Origin: J038 sp034437535
Lineage (GTDB): Bacteria > Chloroflexota > Anaerolineae > Aggregatilineales > Phototrophicaceae
Assembly (NCBI GenBank): GCA_034437535.1
Contig: DAOTTZ010000025.1
Location: 1 to 62,604, forward strand
DNA length: 62,604 bases
Reading direction: 5' to 3'
The notes under the pieces are model-generated. The model did no database searches. It was not told the origin of the DNA and saw only the letters and a list, made by a program, of their open reading frames with translations. This document shows, piece after piece, positions 59,718 to 62,604 of this stretch; the first letter of the stretch is position 1, and every line of letters begins with the position of its first letter. Both the position numbers and the translations under genes were made by a program.

Positions 59718-61916
59718 ATGAGCGATTTACTGGACGGATTGAACGAAAATCAACGGGATGCGGTGACCGCTGGCATGGGGCCGGTGTTGGTGCTGGCCGG
59801 GCCGGGGAGTGGCAAAACCCGCGTGCTGACCCATCGCATCGCCTATCTCATTGACCATATGGGCGTCAACCGTAGCGAGATCATGGCGGTTACCTTCACC
59901 AATAAGGCCGCCGGGGAGATGCGGGCGCGGGCGGAAGCTCTGCTGGGGGTGTCCTTACGAGGGATGTATCTGGGCACCTTCCATAGCATCTGCGCCCGCA
60001 TCCTGCGCCGGGAAGGGGCCAACACCCCCTACGGCAACGATTACCACATCTACGATACCGACGATCAACTCGCGGTCGTCAAGCAGGCGTTGGCGGAACT
60101 CAACGTAGACATCAAAAAGCATAATCCGCGCCGGGTGTTGGGGGCCATCTCTACCGCCAAGAACGAACTCATCACCCCCCGTGAATTCCGCGCCTTTGAT
60201 TACTTCGGTGAGATTGTCGCGCAGGCGTATAGTCGCTATCAAGCGATTCTGCTGGATAATAACGCGCTCGATTTTGACGACTTGCTGATGCAGACTGCTT
60301 TACTCCTGCGGGACGATGCCGACGTTCAAAAGAAGTACCAGAATCAGATCGGCTTTTTGCTGGTCGATGAATTCCAGGATACCAACATGGCCCAGTATGA
60401 ACTGGTGCGCTTGATCGGCCAACCGCATAACAACGTGTTCGCCGTCGGTGATGAAGACCAGGGCATCTATGCCTTTCGCGGGGCGGATTTCCGCAATGTG
60501 TTGCGCTTCCGTGATGATTACCCACAGTCTGAGGTCATCTTGCTGGAACAAAATTACCGTAGTACCCAGTATGTGCTGGATGCGGCCCGCGCCGTGATCG
60601 ACCGCAACCCCAACCGCACCCCCAAAGCCCTGTTTACCGAACGGGGCGACGGGATGCCCCTCACCCTGCACGAAGCCTACAACGAGACGCTCGAAGCGCA
60701 GTATGTCGCGGATCAGATCGCCCGGTTAATGCGCCGGGAAAAGCACCCGCACGCCGCCTTTGCCGTTATGTACCGCACCAATGCCCAATCGCGTGCGCTG
60801 GAAGAGGTCTTCATCCGGGAGGGCATCCCGTACCGGCTGGTGGGCGGGGTGGGCTTTTACAAACGGCGGGAGGTGCGTGATTTGCTGGCTTATCTGCGCA
60901 TGGTTAACAACCCGGATGATAAGGTCAGCTTTGCGCGGATCATCAACGTGCCGCGCCGGGGCATCGGCCAGAAGTCGCTCCAGGCGTTCCAGGCGTGGGC
61001 CGCCGATGATGGTTATACTGCCGCGTTGGAGCAATTGCGCGGCGACGCCTCCACCCCGTTAAGCGGGCGTGTCCAGCGGCTCTTTGCGGATTTTGCCGCC
61101 CAGGTGAGCGCGTGGCGTGCCTCTGCCACCGAAGGCGACTTGATCGGCCTGCTGGATCGCATCATCAGCGATGTGGGCTACCGGTTGTATCTGCGTGACA
61201 TCAGCGACACCGACGAGCAGGCCATCGAACGGGAGGAAAATGTGGACGAGTTGCGCGGTCTGCTGGCCGCCGCCCAGGACGAAGCCATCAGCTTGAGTGA
61301 GTTCTTGACCGAGCAATCTCTGGTCAGTGATGTCGATTCGCTGGCTGACGACGTGGATGCCGTCACCCTGTTGACCTTGCATTCCGCCAAAGGCTTAGAG
61401 TTCCCGGTGGTGTTCATCACCGGGCTGGAAGACGGACTCTTGCCGCATAGCCGTTCGTTTGATGATCCTGACGGCATGGCGGAGGAGCGGCGTCTGCTGT
61501 ATGTGGGCGTCACCCGTGCGGAAGACCGGCTCTACCTGACGTATGCCTTCCGGCGCACGCTGTACGGCAATTCGCAGGCCAGCACCCCTTCGCGCTTTCT
61601 GGGTGATCTGCCGGAGCATCTGCTGACCGGTGTCTCCGCCAACCTGAGCGACACCAACAACCAGCGATCTTATGAGCGACAAACCCGCTGGACGGAAACC
61701 ACCCCCAGCCGGAGCAAACTCAGCGAGAAGATCGTCCCGTTCCCCGGTAGCAACCGGCAGTTCAAGCCCAACGATCAGGTGATGCACGGGAGCTTCGGCC
61801 CTGGTCACGTCATCGAGAGCAAAGTAGAAGGCGGCATCGAACTGGTGACGGTGGCCTTCCAGGATAAGTCACACGGCATCAAGATGCTGGACGCCGGTTA
61901 CCTGAAGAAGGTCTAG
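59718..61916 (+). CDS. pcrA: ATP-dependent DNA helicase UvrD/PcrA
   Basis: About 732 residues, SF1A helicase. Walker A is AGPGSGKTRVLTHRIAYL, Walker B is VDEFQDTN, and VGDEDQGIYAFRGAD, EQNYRST, LTLHSAKGLEFPVVF and EERRLLYVGVTRAEDRL are the other helicase motifs. The C-terminal 50 residues (FGPGHVIESKVEGGIELVTV) form the Tudor-like domain of PcrA, which contacts RNA polymerase. It unwinds DNA in repair and transcription-coupled processes. The ATG at 59718 is preferred over 59700. Confidence 0.94.
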   Translation: MSDLLDGLNENQRDAVTAGMGPVLVLAGPGSGKTRVLTHRIAYLIDHMGVNRSEIMAVTFTNKAAGEMRARAEALLGVSLRGMYLGTFHSICARILRREGANTPYGNDYHIYDTDDQLAVVKQALAELNVDIKKHNPRRVLGAISTAKNELITPREFRAFDYFGEIVAQAYSRYQAILLDNNALDFDDLLMQTALLLRDDADVQKKYQNQIGFLLVDEFQDTNMAQYELVRLIGQPHNNVFAVGDEDQGIYAFRGADFRNVLRFRDDYPQSEVILLEQNYRSTQYVLDAARAVIDRNPNRTPKALFTERGDGMPLTLHEAYNETLEAQYVADQIARLMRREKHPHAAFAVMYRTNAQSRALEEVFIREGIPYRLVGGVGFYKRREVRDLLAYLRMVNNPDDKVSFARIINVPRRGIGQKSLQAFQAWAADDGYTAALEQLRGDASTPLSGRVQRLFADFAAQVSAWRASATEGDLIGLLDRIISDVGYRLYLRDISDTDEQAIEREENVDELRGLLAAAQDEAISLSEFLTEQSLVSDVDSLADDVDAVTLLTLHSAKGLEFPVVFITGLEDGLLPHSRSFDDPDGMAEERRLLYVGVTRAEDRLYLTYAFRRTLYGNSQASTPSRFLGDLPEHLLTGVSANLSDTNNQRSYERQTRWTETTPSRSKLSEKIVPFPGSNRQFKPNDQVMHGSFGPGHVIESKVEGGIELVTVAFQDKSHGIKMLDAGYLKKV

Positions 61917-61949
61917 CGACGACCGCTGTAGGGAACGGCATTGCCACAT

Positions 61950-62513
61950 CTACGGTGCGTCATAAGAGCGGGCACAGCGAAAACCGCCGCTGAAGTCGTG
62001 CAGATCGGGGGAACCCCCGTTGCGATTGGCAGACCGCAGGTGGTTCGACGTAAAGTCAAACGAGCCGCCGCGCAACACGCGCCTACTACTAGTGCCGCTA
62101 TTACTTTCATGATCGTCTTTATAAGGATAATTTTCGTAGAGTGAGCTTGTCCACTCCCACACGTTGCCGCTCATATCCATTGCTCCCACCCATGATGCGC
62201 CATCGGAATAACTGGCAACTGGTGATGCAACTGCAAAACCATCATCGTTTTCTTCATTGACATAGTTGTAACTTGAAGCGTTATCCCGTGAACCGCAGTT
62301 ACTATCGCAATGATTGGCTAATGTGCCTTCAAACTCATTTCCCCATGGAAAAATTAAACGGTCTGGCCCGCGTGCGGCATATTCCCATTCGGCTTCGGTT
62401 GGTAAGCGTCCTTCACGCCACTCACAGTAAGCTTGTGCCTGAAACCACGTTACACGGTTAATCGGTTGGTCATCTTCTGTTGAAAAGTCTGAGTCACTAA
62501 AGTTATGCAGTTT
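61950..62513 (-). pseudogene. FGE-like domain remnant, 5' end lost
   Basis: About 188 residues read from an in-frame TAA at 62514-62516 to the stop at 61950. The sequence matches the second half of an FGE/SUMF1 domain (INRVTWFQAQAYCEW, GRLPTEAEWEYAARG, MDMSGNVWEWTSSLY, RRVLRGGSFDF, GGFRCARS). It lacks the first 100 or so residues of a normal domain, and the active-site Cys pair. There is no start codon that would restore them. Base composition is AT-rich compared with the rest of the window. It could be a pseudogene cut by an insertion. Confidence 0.75.
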
Positions 62514-62516
62514 TTA

Positions 62517-62604
62517 GGCGGCAAGGCGCTCATAAATATCATCAAGTTCAAGCCCCTGTTGAGCTAATGAGAAAACAAGGGCAATAGTTGAGCGTTGTGC
62601 CAAA
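62517..62604 (-). CDS. C-terminal end of an unidentified protein (runs off right edge)
   Basis: The last 29 residues in the same frame as the FGE remnant, ending before the TAA at 62514: LAQRSTIALVFSLAQQGLEL, then DDIYERLAA. Two short helices with a charged end are visible. It could be the end of a transposase or other insertion that broke the FGE gene. I do not recognise the family, and only 88 bases are available. Confidence 0.35.

Noticed and set aside
1..62604. tRNA, rRNA, CRISPR array or riboswitch
   Set aside because: I scanned the intergenic gaps, which are all short, and found no cloverleaf-like sequence, no regularly spaced repeats and no recognised riboswitch core. A covariance-model search would be more sensitive.

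Overview
The window is a high-GC, gene-dense bacterial chromosome segment. It has 55 recognisable coding regions, including one remnant and one partial gene at the right edge, and no rRNA, tRNA or CRISPR array that I can see. The gene content points to Chloroflexota, most likely an Anaerolineae-like lineage: lipoproteins with Thr/Pro/Glu/Ala linkers and pre-peptidase C-terminal repeats, PD40-type beta-propeller proteins, a DUF2723 membrane glycosyltransferase, formylglycine-generating-enzyme-like (FGE) proteins on long linkers, a bacterial translin, TreY/TreZ, and many signalling fusions with TIR, PAS and TPR domains. This placement is an inference from gene families; no phylogenetic marker was tested.

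Layout. 0-4.3 kb: a dispersed repeat, a Nudix hydrolase, a TIR-TM-FAS1 receptor-like protein, an MFS exporter and a PAP2-like lipid phosphatase. 4.4-10.5 kb: a rightward run of VTT/DedA protein, phospholipase-D/cardiolipin-synthase-like enzyme, SRPBCC protein, a lycopene cyclase fused to a Brp/Blh beta-carotene cleavage enzyme, and treZ. 10.5-21.2 kb: a PH-like membrane protein, TPR protein, alcohol dehydrogenase, three secreted or lipoprotein genes, a sulfurtransferase, trpS and an HtrA-type protease. 21.5-31.6 kb: nadE, a YdcF-like gene, ssb, a CcrM-like methyltransferase, a kinase-TIR fusion, a peroxiredoxin-like protein, the DUF3467-translin operon, a beta-propeller protein, a DUF2723 protein and a DUF554 protein. 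31.6-33.9 kb: an AT-rich two-gene restriction-modification island. 33.9-48.4 kb: hom, folC, moxR, gatB, an FGE-like protein, GNAT, DUF1801, an SGNH hydrolase, an MFS gene with a frameshifted start, and treY. 48.6-62.6 kb: TIR-TPR, pncC, a lipoprotein, a double SLATT-type membrane protein, an orphan terminase pair, two sensor kinases flanking a thioesterase, an MFS exporter, pcrA, and an FGE-like remnant cut by a stop codon at the right edge.

How the genes fit together. TreY and TreZ form the two-step maltodextrin-to-trehalose route although they lie 35 kb apart. The cyclase-Brp fusion could convert lycopene to retinal in one polypeptide, but no rhodopsin or lycopene-biosynthesis gene is present here. 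VTT, phospholipase-D and PAP2 genes form a small phospholipid group. Three different TIR architectures, a SLATT-like protein and a restriction-modification pair give the window a scattered immune or signalling flavour without a single compact defence island. Eleven convergent gene pairs end within 31 bases of each other or overlap, which leaves no room for ordinary intrinsic terminators. Several promoters look like extended -10 elements (TGnTAnAAT).
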